64,000 nt of DNA, from the NCBI GenBank assembly GCA_964372215.1, contig CAYJQC010000004.1, forward strand, positions 62,001 through 126,000. The letters are read 5' to 3'. This DNA comes from DAIMFL01 sp964372215 (GTDB taxonomy: Bacteria > Pseudomonadota > Alphaproteobacteria > Dongiales > Dongiaceae). This document shows positions 34,085-42,167 of the stretch, in pieces. Each line of letters opens with the position of its first letter. Within the stretch, counting starts at the first letter, position 1. Below the pieces are notes generated by a model, which saw only the letters and a list, made by a program, of their open reading frames with translations, searched no databases and was not told the DNA's origin. The translations under genes and the position numbers were made by a program.

Positions 34085-34789
34085 TCAGCTCCGGCCCCGC
34101 GTCAGGTGATCTTCGAGGGACATGAGGACGCTCTTGCGAACCGGGCGTTCCCGGGGCCGGTCCGGAGCAGGCGGCATGATGGCGCGGACCTCGACCCGGC
34201 CGATGGTGACGCGAATGGCCGGGGCCTCCGGCGGCGCCGCAGCGTCGTTTCGCCCGGCGCTACGAGACTCCCGGGCGTCGACCCGCGTGCGATGGCTCGA
34301 CAACGGCGCGGCGACCTCCGCAAGGGATGGCATCGCGGGATCCGGCCCCGGGTCCTGCGGAGTTGTCCGGACCACAAGCTCGGGCGGCGCGGCACGGGAT
34401 GCTCGTTGTACTGGCTCAGGCGGTGCAGCCGCCGAGGCCGGGAACCGCTCGGCAGCGTCGGCGCGGTGCGGCGGCGCCTCGCCGTCGGGCGGCATGACTG
34501 CCGGAGTGGGCCGGGCGTCGCGTCGGGATGTCGGGGGCCTGGAAGTCGATTTCGCCGATTCCAGCGAGAGGATGGGATCGGGCATCTTGCGTTCGGGGGG
34601 TCGAGGTGGCGGCACGCCATCGCGACCTTCCGGGCGCGGCGGCACGGCCCATGCTTGCGCGTTCCCTTCCAGTGCCGGCACGCCGGATCTCGCGTTCGGC
34701 CCGGGGTCGAACAACGGCAGCGTGCGCGGTCGCGCCAGCGGCGCCGTGCCGAGCGCGCGGTCGCCGAGCCTGGTGAAAAAGTCGGCCAT
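34085..34789 (-). CDS. Pro-rich low-complexity eCIS-cluster protein
   Basis: 234 aa, strongly biased to Pro, Ala and Arg. A short ordered N-terminus (MADFFTRLGDRALGTAPLAR) and a conserved-looking C-terminus (IRVTIGRVEVRAIMPP, then VLMSLEDHLTRGRS) flank a disordered middle of about 150 residues. Proteins with this end motif occur beside eCIS terminator genes. The role is unknown; a flexible connector between cap and ATPase or an assembly scaffold is possible. It starts one base after the gp26/gp51-like gene and ends two bases before the DUF4255 start. I do not recognise a domain. Confidence 0.65.
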   Translation of the reverse strand: MADFFTRLGDRALGTAPLARPRTLPLFDPGPNARSGVPALEGNAQAWAVPPRPEGRDGVPPPRPPERKMPDPILSLESAKSTSRPPTSRRDARPTPAVMPPDGEAPPHRADAAERFPASAAAPPEPVQRASRAAPPELVVRTTPQDPGPDPAMPSLAEVAAPLSSHRTRVDARESRSAGRNDAAAPPEAPAIRVTIGRVEVRAIMPPAPDRPRERPVRKSVLMSLEDHLTRGRS

Positions 34790-34790
34790 G

Positions 34791-35522
34791 TCAGGCCACC
34801 ATCTCGAGATAGAGCCGGCGGCGCGCCGGGGGCATCGCCAGTATCTCCGCCTCGTGCCAGCCATAGGCGCGGGCGAGCGCATCCACCTCGCGGAGAAGCC
34901 GCTGCGCCAGGGCGGCAATCTCGCTCCAGAAGAATGCCGCGATGTCGAACAGCAGCGGCCAGCGATGGCCACAGGCGGCGCAACTCAGGTCGAGGGAAAT
35001 GTCGGCCTGCGGATCGTTGGCCGAAATGCGTGTCGAGACCTGCTCCAGCAGCGCCATCGGCAGGGCATCGATGTCGACCGCACTGCCTTCGGTATCGGCC
35101 GCCAGCACACAAAATTGCAACAGCGCCCGCCGGGCGTCGGCGCCGGCAGGAAGCGACGCGACGCGCGCCAGATCGCGACTGTCGGGCCGGCGCAGGCGCA
35201 GACCCGCCTCCTCGAACGCGATGGGCGCGTTGTCTTCCTGCAACTGGCCTGGCGACCTCAGTTCGCCGGCTCGAATCGAGAATTCGAGGGAGGCGGCACA
35301 GCGCGGACACTCCGCGATTCCGTCCAGCCGCTCGCCCAGCGTCGCGATGCGCAGATCCAGGAGTCGCGCGTCGCGCTGCCCGATGGTCAGCCGGCTGAGC
35401 CGTTCGATCGACGCCTCGGAGTCGCTGGCGCACAGCATCAGCAGCGCGCGATCGACGGGATGACGATCGCGCCCGCATTCCCAGAGCCATAAGGCATCCG
35501 CCGCGCTGAGGCCCCGTTCCAT
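34791..35522 (-). CDS. Zinc-ribbon-like baseplate hub assembly protein (T4 gp26/gp51-like)
   Basis: 243 aa. The segment RLSRLTIGQRDARLLDLRIA, TLGERLDGIAECPRCAASLE and the later LSCAACGHRWPLLFDI matches the small family of T4-like baseplate hub assembly proteins found in eCIS. Two CxxC pairs (Cys72/75 and Cys181/184) could bind zinc. The C-terminus LAQRLLREVDALARAYGWHE, then MPPARRRLYLEM also fits. It probably acts during baseplate or tube assembly rather than in the final particle. It lies four bases after the tube gene. The ATG at 35522 was chosen because the family begins there. Confidence 0.75.
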   Translation of the reverse strand: MERGLSAADALWLWECGRDRHPVDRALLMLCASDSEASIERLSRLTIGQRDARLLDLRIATLGERLDGIAECPRCAASLEFSIRAGELRSPGQLQEDNAPIAFEEAGLRLRRPDSRDLARVASLPAGADARRALLQFCVLAADTEGSAVDIDALPMALLEQVSTRISANDPQADISLDLSCAACGHRWPLLFDIAAFFWSEIAALAQRLLREVDALARAYGWHEAEILAMPPARRRLYLEMVA

Positions 35523-35526
35523 CGGT

Positions 35527-36054
35527 TCAAACGGCGGGTTCGGTGAAGCTCGGCTCCGCCGGCTCGACGACGTCGTAGTCACGTTCCCAGCCCTCGTTTT
35601 CGAGCTTGATGGTCTGGATGGCGACGGCGTTGGCGTTGGCATCGAGGTCGGGCAGCGCCTGGAACTCCGACACCCAGCAGCGGAACACCTTGTAGGCGAG
35701 CACCAGTTGCCCGGCCTCGTTGTAGACGTCGATGATGATGTCCTTGCGGAAATCCCTGAGCGACGTCTCGGCGCCGAGGCCGGAGCCGAAATTCCACACC
35801 TTGTTCGCCCATTTCTCGAATTCGGTGTCGTGGGTGATTCCGCGCTCCAGCATGATCGCTTCGAACTTGGTGCGGCCCGGCGACTTGCGGCTGGTGCTGG
35901 GGTCGCCGCCCTCGCGGTGCTCGACCACTTCGGTCGAGCGCTTCAGCGCGCCGATCTTGCTGACGCCCGCCACATAGCGGCCATCCCACTTCACCCGGAA
36001 CTTGAAGTTCTTGTAGGGGTCGAACCTCTGGGCGTTGACGCTGAACTGGGCCAT
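35527..36054 (-). CDS. eCIS inner tube protein (T4 gp19-like)
   Basis: 175 aa. It opens MAQFSVNAQRFDPYKNFKFR, then VKWDGRYVAGVSKIGALKRS, HREGGDPSTSRKSPGRTKF, LERGITHDTEFEKWANKVW and, near the C-terminus, CWVSEFQALPDLDANANA. These are the hallmark segments of phage/eCIS tube subunits of the gp19/Hcp fold, stacking as hexamers to make the lumen that carries cargo. Only one dedicated tube gene plus one adaptor is present in the cluster, a compact set compared with Afp/PVC. It starts 10 bases after the sheath gene ends. Confidence 0.95.
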   Translation of the reverse strand: MAQFSVNAQRFDPYKNFKFRVKWDGRYVAGVSKIGALKRSTEVVEHREGGDPSTSRKSPGRTKFEAIMLERGITHDTEFEKWANKVWNFGSGLGAETSLRDFRKDIIIDVYNEAGQLVLAYKVFRCWVSEFQALPDLDANANAVAIQTIKLENEGWERDYDVVEPAEPSFTEPAV

Positions 36055-36064
36055 GACCGCCTCC

Positions 36065-37645
36065 TCAACTCTCGACCTGTCCAGCCATCTGCTGGATCTT
36101 GATGACGACGAACTCCGCCGGCTTCAGCGGCGCGAATCCGACCACGATGTTGACGATGCCGAGATTGATGTCGTTCTGGGTCGTCGTCTCACGATCGCAC
36201 TTGACGAAATAGGCATCGCGCGGCGTGGATCCCTGAAAGGCGCCCTGGCGGAATAGGTTCTGCAGGAAGGCGCCGACATTGAGGCGGATCTGCGCCCAGA
36301 GCGGCTCGTCATTGGGCTCGAACACCACCCATTGGGTGCCGCGATAGAGGCTCTCCTCCAAGAACAGGGCGAGACGGCGCACCGGCACGTACTTCCATTC
36401 CGAAGCGAGCTGGTCGGCGCCCCGCAGGGTGCGCGAGCCCCAGATCACCCGTCCGACCACCGGAAAGGCGCGCAGGCAATTGACTCCGAGCGGATTGAGA
36501 ATGCCGTTCTCGCCGTCGGTCAGCTTCACCGACAGCTCGGCGACGCCCGCCAGGGTCGCTTCGATCCCGGCCGGCGCCTTCCACACGCCGCGGGTGGCGT
36601 CGGTGCGGGCGAAGACCCCGGCGACCGCGCCCGACGGCGCGAAGGTCTCCAGCCGCCCCTCACGCAACGGGTCGGGCATCCTGACCATGGGAAAGAACAG
36701 CGCCGCGTTCTCGGTGCGTGCCAGCCCGAACCCCGCGCTGTCGATGCCCGACGCCCCGGTCAAATCCGACGGCTCGTCCCACGAGGTCAGCGGGTCGACG
36801 ATGAACAAGGCGCGCCGGAGCCGGCAATAGGCCGCCGCCGCCGATCTGGTTTGGGCGCCGATCTCGCCGCCCGCCCCGTGCGTCAGCGGCGGAATACACA
36901 GCAGGTTGAAGAGATCGGCCTTCTCCAGCGCCCAGATGCCACGCTTCTGCGCCTCGAGACTTGCCGCCGAGATGCTGTTGTTGTCGATCGCCGAGCCGTC
37001 GTCGCCATTGGTCCCGAACGCCGTCGACGACGCGTTGTCGAGCAGCGGGTCGGCGCCGGCGGGCGGCGCGCCGCTGGCGCTGGGGCGGGTCGCTGGAATC
37101 GTGCCGGGCGCGGCGATCCGGACCAAGTTCGATTCCTGCTCGAGCACGCGGGTCACGTAGCGCGCGTTCGCCGGATCGGTCGATAGATTGAGAAAGCGCT
37201 CGGTGACGCCGGTCTGGGTGTCGCGCACCGCCAGATTGAACAGGCTGTTGGCCGGGTCCGAGGGCAGCGGCGGCCGGGTGTCGTGATCGACCCGAACCCG
37301 CAGGGATTCGCCCCACAGGCCGACGCTCGCCGCCACCAGCTCAAAGCCGATCGGCAGCGTCAGGGTTGCCGCCGTCGCGCCATTGTGCACGCGCACGATC
37401 AACGCATCGCTGCCACCGTTCTGGAAGTACTGGGACACCGCATGACCCAGCGTGCTGTCGGCCCAGAGATCGCCGAACCGCCGCACGAATTCGGCGAAGC
37501 CCTGGACGCGCACCGGCTCGTCGGTCAGGCCCCGTCGGGCGCGGCCGATGAACGCCGTGATCGAGGTCGCGACCCCGGTGATGGTTCGCACGCCGCTGGG
37601 GACTTCCTCGATATAGACGCCGGGATAGGTCAGCGTGGCTGGCAT
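36065..37645 (-). CDS. eCIS contractile sheath protein
   Basis: 526 aa. The N-terminus LTYPGVYIEEVPSGVRTITG, VATSITAFIGRARRG and VSQYFQNGGSDALIVRV is the classic tail-sheath start. The C-terminus carries WVVFEPNDEPLWAQIRLNVG, FLQNLFRQGAFQG, DAYFVKCDRETTTQNDINLG and PLKPAEFVVIKIQQ. Subunits form the outer tube that contracts and drives the inner tube into the target. Only one sheath gene is present, whereas PVC/Afp have three. AAGGAG lies at the correct distance before the ATG at 37645. It is the first gene of the operon, preceded by a GC-rich hairpin and an 800-base gap. Confidence 0.96.
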   Translation of the reverse strand: MPATLTYPGVYIEEVPSGVRTITGVATSITAFIGRARRGLTDEPVRVQGFAEFVRRFGDLWADSTLGHAVSQYFQNGGSDALIVRVHNGATAATLTLPIGFELVAASVGLWGESLRVRVDHDTRPPLPSDPANSLFNLAVRDTQTGVTERFLNLSTDPANARYVTRVLEQESNLVRIAAPGTIPATRPSASGAPPAGADPLLDNASSTAFGTNGDDGSAIDNNSISAASLEAQKRGIWALEKADLFNLLCIPPLTHGAGGEIGAQTRSAAAAYCRLRRALFIVDPLTSWDEPSDLTGASGIDSAGFGLARTENAALFFPMVRMPDPLREGRLETFAPSGAVAGVFARTDATRGVWKAPAGIEATLAGVAELSVKLTDGENGILNPLGVNCLRAFPVVGRVIWGSRTLRGADQLASEWKYVPVRRLALFLEESLYRGTQWVVFEPNDEPLWAQIRLNVGAFLQNLFRQGAFQGSTPRDAYFVKCDRETTTQNDINLGIVNIVVGFAPLKPAEFVVIKIQQMAGQVES

Positions 37646-38453
37646 GGAAATGTCTCCTTACGAACCTGCCGTCGTGGAATCGGAAGCCGAGGCGCGCGAC
37701 GCCACGGCGCGCGCCTCGACACATCGGGACTTGAAAGGGAGAAAAATGATCGCGGGCCTGCCTGCCGGCGGAGCGCGCCTGGATGTCGCTGTTCGGCGGC
37801 GACTCTAGCGGGGCAGGGAGCGGCGCAACGGTCAGCGCTCGCGTCGCGAACGCCCGGCGCGCAAGGCGGATAGGCCTGGATCAGTCGCGGAAATCGCGCG
37901 CCCACGGCACACCCCCTTCGTCGCGGCGACATTTCGATGCCGCCTGACTCCGCGATGCCTCAGCGCTGCTCTTTTCTGGTAGCCAACTTCAAGCGATCCA
38001 ACACACACGGCGATTTTGTTGTGACGCACGATGCGATGCGCATCGGCGCAGCAGCGCGACGTTCGCGGATCGACACACTCAGCAAGCATGGGGAGACGCC
38101 GTCGGCTTACGCTGACGATGTCGATGGGTGACGGCCCTCCCAAGTTCAGGATAGGCACGGGTCCGCCTGACCCTCAAGGGGTTCCTTCATGACGAATTTG
38201 TAAGCTATCAACGCGATCAGCCCTTCCGACGATCCGGTCGGGGCCTTCCGCCTCTGGGTCGTTGCGCGTCGCCGCCGGATCCGCAAACTAGCTGTTCCGG
38301 CGATCTGGGCGGGGAGGCGGACATTCGAAGACTTTCGATATCAATCGCTTGAGCTGCTTTCGCCGCCGTGCTCGCGCGGCGAGGCGCGGATGTCGCAAGC
38401 CGGGGCTCGTGTTCGCCAGGCGCAATCCGGGACGATGCTCTGTGAGCAGCCAC
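37646..38453. other. Intergenic region upstream of the eCIS operon
   Basis: This 808-base gap lies between the sheath start and the end of the dehydrogenase gene upstream, both on the minus strand. It must hold the eCIS promoter. It contains the leader hairpin and several short open frames with no recognisable similarity on either strand. I see no tRNA, IS or regulator gene. No convincing sigma-70 promoter could be picked by eye. Confidence 0.5.
37688..37718 (-). promoter_or_regulatory. GC-rich hairpin in the leader of the eCIS operon
   Basis: CGAGGCGCGCG and CGCGCGCCTCG form a perfect 11-bp inverted repeat with a 9-base loop, ending 42 bases upstream of the sheath start codon. There is no T-run after it in the direction of transcription, so it is not a standard terminator. 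It could stabilise the abundant sheath/tube mRNA or act as a leader attenuator. Confidence 0.4.
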
Positions 38454-39989
38454 TCAGCCTGCGAGATCTGCCGTTCCCAGGGATATGCCGAGGCGGCCGC
38501 GACGGCGCAGCCACAGGCTCGGCCGGTAGCGCGGATCGCCGGTGGCGGATTGTAGCGCCTCCAGGATGGCGAGAATGCGCCGGCCACCCAGTCGGTCGCC
38601 CAGCGCCAATGGACCGATGGGATAGCCGAGGCCGAGGCGCACGGCGGCATCGATGTCGCCGGGCGTGGCGATGCGCTGCTGGGCGATGTCGGCTGCCACG
38701 TTGACCACGCTGGCGATCATCCGCTGGGCGACGAAGCCGGGGCTGTCGGCGATCGTCGTGACGTTGCGCCCGGCCGCGGCGAACAGGCCGTGTGCCGCCA
38801 TGCGATGCTCTGGCCGGGTGAGCGGCGTCGCCATCAAGGTGATCCGTCGGTCGAGTCCGAGCAGGGTGTCGACCGCGATGGTTCGCGCCGGGTCGATGCC
38901 CTGAACCAGGGCGCTGTCGGTGGCATCGTCGCCCATCGGAGTCACCAGACAGAGCGCATCGGCCGTCGGTGAGCCCTCAAGCTCGAGCGGCACGCCGAGC
39001 GGCTCCAGCAGCGCACGCAATGCTGCCTGCGCCGCCGGATCGGCAGGGCTGATCCAGATCCGCGCCGGCAGTCGCGACGGCGGCGGCGCTTCGGCGGGCT
39101 CCTGCTTGCGGCCGTCGACATAGCGGTAGAAGCCCTCGCCGTTCTTGCGGCCATATAGCCCTGCGGCGACCCGCGGCGAGGTCAGCGGCGAGGGACGAAA
39201 GCGCGGCTCCTCGTCGAATTGGTGATAGATCGACCGGATGACCGGATCGGACACGTCGAGCCCAGTCAGGTCGAGCAGCTCGAACGGCCCCATGGGAAAC
39301 CCGGCGGCCTCGTGCATGACCCGGTCGATGTCGGCGATTCCGGCGACGCCCTCGCCGAGCACGCGGAACGCCTCGGTGACATAGCCGCGGCCGGCGTGGT
39401 TGACCAGGAATCCCGGCGAGTCCTTGACCCGCACGGGATGGTGGCCAAGGCGGCGGGCGAGAGCGATCAGCGTGTCGCCGGTTGCCGGTGCCCCGCGCAG
39501 GCCGTCGATGACCTCCACCAGCTTCATCATCGGCACCGGGTTGAAGAAATGGAATCCGGCGCAGCGCTCCGGCCGGCGGCAGGCGGCGGCGATCGCCGTC
39601 ACCGACAGCGACGAGGTATTGGTCGCCAGGATGCAGTCCGCGTCGACCACCGGCTCGAGCGCGGCGAAGAGCGCGCGTTTCGCCGACAGCTCCTCGACGA
39701 TCGCTTCGACGACGATGCCGCAGCCGGCAAACCCGCCCAGCGTCTCCGCGATCTGCAACCGGCCGATGGCGGCGTCCGCGTCGCCGCGGGTCATGCGACC
39801 CTTCTCGACCGCGCGCCGGAACATCCGGGCGACGAAGTCGACCGCGGCGCGCGCGGCGTCGCCATGGCTGTCGTGCAGCCGCACGACGAAACCGGCTGCA
39901 GCCGCCACCTGGGCGATGCCGCGACCCATCTGCCCGGTACCCACGACGCCGAATGGCCGGTCCGGCGCGATTGTCGATGCCTGGCTCAA
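38454..39989 (-). CDS. 3-hydroxyacyl-CoA dehydrogenase (PaaH/PaaC-like)
   Basis: 511 aa, the length of the phenylacetate-type long 3-hydroxyacyl-CoA dehydrogenases with two C-terminal domains. The NAD-binding motif GVVGTGQMGRGIAQVAAAAG is at the N-terminus, NTSSLSVTAIA and FHFFNPVPMMKLVEV contain the conserved catalytic-region Ser and His, and DSPGFLVNHAGRGYVTEAFR begins the first helical domain. A second DSPGFVAQRMIASVVNVAAD begins the duplicate. It oxidises a 3-hydroxyacyl-CoA to 3-oxoacyl-CoA. It is divergent from the IclR regulator and shares its operator region; acyl-CoA dehydrogenase and acyl-CoA synthetase genes lie beyond, suggesting one beta-oxidation-like pathway. Confidence 0.92.
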   Translation of the reverse strand: MSQASTIAPDRPFGVVGTGQMGRGIAQVAAAAGFVVRLHDSHGDAARAAVDFVARMFRRAVEKGRMTRGDADAAIGRLQIAETLGGFAGCGIVVEAIVEELSAKRALFAALEPVVDADCILATNTSSLSVTAIAAACRRPERCAGFHFFNPVPMMKLVEVIDGLRGAPATGDTLIALARRLGHHPVRVKDSPGFLVNHAGRGYVTEAFRVLGEGVAGIADIDRVMHEAAGFPMGPFELLDLTGLDVSDPVIRSIYHQFDEEPRFRPSPLTSPRVAAGLYGRKNGEGFYRYVDGRKQEPAEAPPPSRLPARIWISPADPAAQAALRALLEPLGVPLELEGSPTADALCLVTPMGDDATDSALVQGIDPARTIAVDTLLGLDRRITLMATPLTRPEHRMAAHGLFAAAGRNVTTIADSPGFVAQRMIASVVNVAADIAQQRIATPGDIDAAVRLGLGYPIGPLALGDRLGGRRILAILEALQSATGDPRYRPSLWLRRRGRLGISLGTADLAG

Positions 39990-40021
39990 GCGCTCCCGAA
40001 CTCCAGCCGCCCGCGCGGATA

Positions 40022-40048
40022 ATTTCGCACAGCGAAATACTATTTCGC
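40022..40048. promoter_or_regulatory. IclR-type operator in the divergent promoter
   Basis: ATTTCGC-ACA-GCGAAAT (40022-40038) is a perfect dyad with 7-bp arms. A second copy of ATTTCGC begins exactly 20 bases later (40042-40048), two helical turns away. IclR-family regulators commonly bind such TTTCGC/GCGAAA repeats. The site lies 33-59 bases upstream of the dehydrogenase start (39989, minus strand) and 66-93 bases upstream of the regulator start (40115). Confidence 0.5.
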
Positions 40049-40114
40049 TAAATTGACGCCCAGGCTAGGCCATGCAAAATTGCCCGGCAAGAGCCGAGTC
40101 GGGAAGGGGAGTGC

Positions 40115-40969
40115 ATGGCCGCACGCCGGACCACGCCGGAAGAGACGCGGGCCGTACGCGCCGCCGGCGCGCACGCGCCGAAGGACCGCCAGTTCGTGAC
40201 GGCGCTGGCGCGCGGCCTCGACGTGCTGCGCGCCTTCCAGAACGGCGATGCGGCGCTCGGCAATCAGGAGATCGCCGCCCGCACCGACTTGCCCAAGCCG
40301 ACCGTGTCGCGCCTGACCTACACCTTGACCGAGCTCGGCTATCTGACCCGGGTGAACGAGCTGGACAAATACCGGCTGGGCGCCGGCGTGCTCGCCCTCG
40401 GTTACGCCTTCCTCGCTGGCATGGACATCCGCGCCCGCGCGCGGCCGCTGATGCAGGAGCTGGCGAACGCGGCCAACGCCGCGGTCTCCTTGGGCATCTG
40501 CGATCGGCTGGCCATGGTCTATCTCGAAACCTGTCGCGGCCCCAGCGCCATCACCCTGCGTCTCGACGTCGGATCACGGATCCCGATCGGCAGCACGGCG
40601 ATGGGCCGGGCCTACATTGCCGCCCAGCCGCCCCAGGCGCGGGCCCGAATGATGCGGCTGATCGAACACGAAGACCCGAAGGCGTTCTCACGGCTGTGCC
40701 GCGGCATCGATCAGGCGGTGCGCGATCTCGCCGCCCGCGGCTTCGTCACATCGCTCGGAGAATGGCAGCCCGAGGTAAACGCGGCGGGTGTGCCGCTCCA
40801 GGGGCCCGACGGTTCCGTCGACTTCGTGATCACCTGCGGCGGCGCCGGTTTCCAGTTGTCCAAGGCGAGACTCGAGCGCGAGATCGGCCCTGCACTGGTC
40901 GACTTGGCGACCGCGATCGCCGGCGCCGCGCCCGCCGCCCGGGAGACGACGCGGCGGCGAGGCCGCTAG
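40115..40969 (+). CDS. IclR-family transcriptional regulator
   Basis: 284 aa. The winged helix-turn-helix is ALARGLDVLRAFQNGDAALG, QEIAARTDLPKPTVSRLTYT and LTELGYLTRVNELDKYRLG. The GAF-like effector domain follows (ARPLMQELANAANAAVSLGI, AMVYLETCRGPSAITLRLDV, IPIGSTAMGRAYIAA). The N-terminal 25 residues are basic and disordered. GGGGAG precedes the ATG at 40115. It is divergent from the 3-hydroxyacyl-CoA dehydrogenase and upstream of the acyl-CoA dehydrogenase by 45 bases, so it likely controls both transcription units in response to an acid or acyl-CoA pathway intermediate. Confidence 0.93.
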   Translation: MAARRTTPEETRAVRAAGAHAPKDRQFVTALARGLDVLRAFQNGDAALGNQEIAARTDLPKPTVSRLTYTLTELGYLTRVNELDKYRLGAGVLALGYAFLAGMDIRARARPLMQELANAANAAVSLGICDRLAMVYLETCRGPSAITLRLDVGSRIPIGSTAMGRAYIAAQPPQARARMMRLIEHEDPKAFSRLCRGIDQAVRDLAARGFVTSLGEWQPEVNAAGVPLQGPDGSVDFVITCGGAGFQLSKARLEREIGPALVDLATAIAGAAPAARETTRRRGR

Positions 40970-41014
40970 GCCGCAAGGCGGGGCGGACAACCATCGCAGC
41001 AGAGGGCGCGCGCC

Positions 41015-42163
41015 GTGGATACGCAAACACTCGATCAATTGCTGGCGACGGTCCGTCGCTTCGTGACCGAGCGCCTGGTACCGAACGAGCATCTGGTGGC
41101 CGACACCGACGCCATCCCGCCCGGCATCGTCGACGAGATGCGCGCGCTGGGGCTGTTCGGCTTGTCGGTGCCCGAGGCGTATGGCGGCATCGGCCTCGAC
41201 ATGCGCGAGGAAGTGCTGGTCGCCTTCGAGCTCGGCCAGACGTCGCCGGCCTTCCGCTCGCTGATCGGCACCAATAACGGCATCGGCTCCCAGGGCATCG
41301 TGATCGACGGCACGGAAGCGCAACGCCGACGCTATCTGCCACAACTTGCACTGGGCGAGATCATCGGTTCATTCGCCCTGACCGAGGCGGAAGCCGGCTC
41401 CGACGCGGCCTCGCTGCGCACCAGCGCGCGACGCGACGGCGACCACTACGTGCTCAATGGCACCAAGCGCTTCATCACCAACGCGCCGGAGGCCGGGCTG
41501 TTCACGGTGATGGCGCGCACCGATCCGGCCGACAAGAGCGCGCGCGGCATCTCGGCCTTCCTGGTCGAGGCCGGTACGCCCGGCCTTTCCCTGGGCCGGC
41601 CGGACCGCAAAATGGGGCAGCAGGGGGCTCATACCTGCGACGTGATCTTCGAGGACTGTCGGGTGCCGGCCGCGCAGCTCCTCGGCGGCGTCGAGGGCCA
41701 GGGCTTCAAGACGGCGATGAAGGTGCTCGACCGCGGCCGGCTGCACATTGCCGCGGTCTGCGTCGGCGTCGCCGAGCGGCTCACGCGCGACAGCCTGGCC
41801 TACGCCGCGGGGCGCAAGCAGTTCGGCCAGGTGATCGCCGAGTTCCAGCTGGTCCAGGCGATGCTGGCGGATTCGCGGACCGAAGCCTATGCGGGGCGGT
41901 CCATGGTGCTCGACGCCGCGACCCGGCGCGACGCCGGCGAGAACGTCAGCACCGAGGCGGCGTGCTGCAAGCTGTTCACCAGCGAGATGGTCGGCCGCGT
42001 CGCCGACCGGGCGGTGCAGATCCATGGCGGCGCCGGCTACATCGCCGACTACGGCATCGAGCGCTTCTATCGCGACGTCCGGCTGTTCCGGATTTACGAG
42101 GGCACCAGCCAGATTCAGCAGCTGGTGATCGCCCGCAACATGCTGCGCGAACTCGAGGGCTAG
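41015..42163 (+). CDS. Acyl-CoA dehydrogenase
   Basis: 382 aa with a GTG start at 41015. The family signatures ALTEAEAGSDAASLRTSARR and QFGQVIAEFQLVQAMLADSR are present, as are GGAGYIADYGIERFYRDVRL and IYEGTSQIQQLVIARNMLRE, where the Glu is at the usual catalytic base position of short/branched-chain acyl-CoA dehydrogenases. FAD-dependent, it introduces a 2,3-double bond into an acyl-CoA. It follows the IclR gene and is four bases before the acyl-CoA synthetase gene, so those two are co-expressed. Substrate chain length or branching cannot be read reliably. Confidence 0.93.
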   Translation: MDTQTLDQLLATVRRFVTERLVPNEHLVADTDAIPPGIVDEMRALGLFGLSVPEAYGGIGLDMREEVLVAFELGQTSPAFRSLIGTNNGIGSQGIVIDGTEAQRRRYLPQLALGEIIGSFALTEAEAGSDAASLRTSARRDGDHYVLNGTKRFITNAPEAGLFTVMARTDPADKSARGISAFLVEAGTPGLSLGRPDRKMGQQGAHTCDVIFEDCRVPAAQLLGGVEGQGFKTAMKVLDRGRLHIAAVCVGVAERLTRDSLAYAAGRKQFGQVIAEFQLVQAMLADSRTEAYAGRSMVLDAATRRDAGENVSTEAACCKLFTSEMVGRVADRAVQIHGGAGYIADYGIERFYRDVRLFRIYEGTSQIQQLVIARNMLRELEG

Positions 42164-42167
42164 GGCG

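Noticed and set aside
37832..38158. Minus-strand frame of 108 codons in the eCIS upstream gap
   Set aside because: No recognisable domain, no ribosome site and unusual Arg/Cys/His-rich composition.
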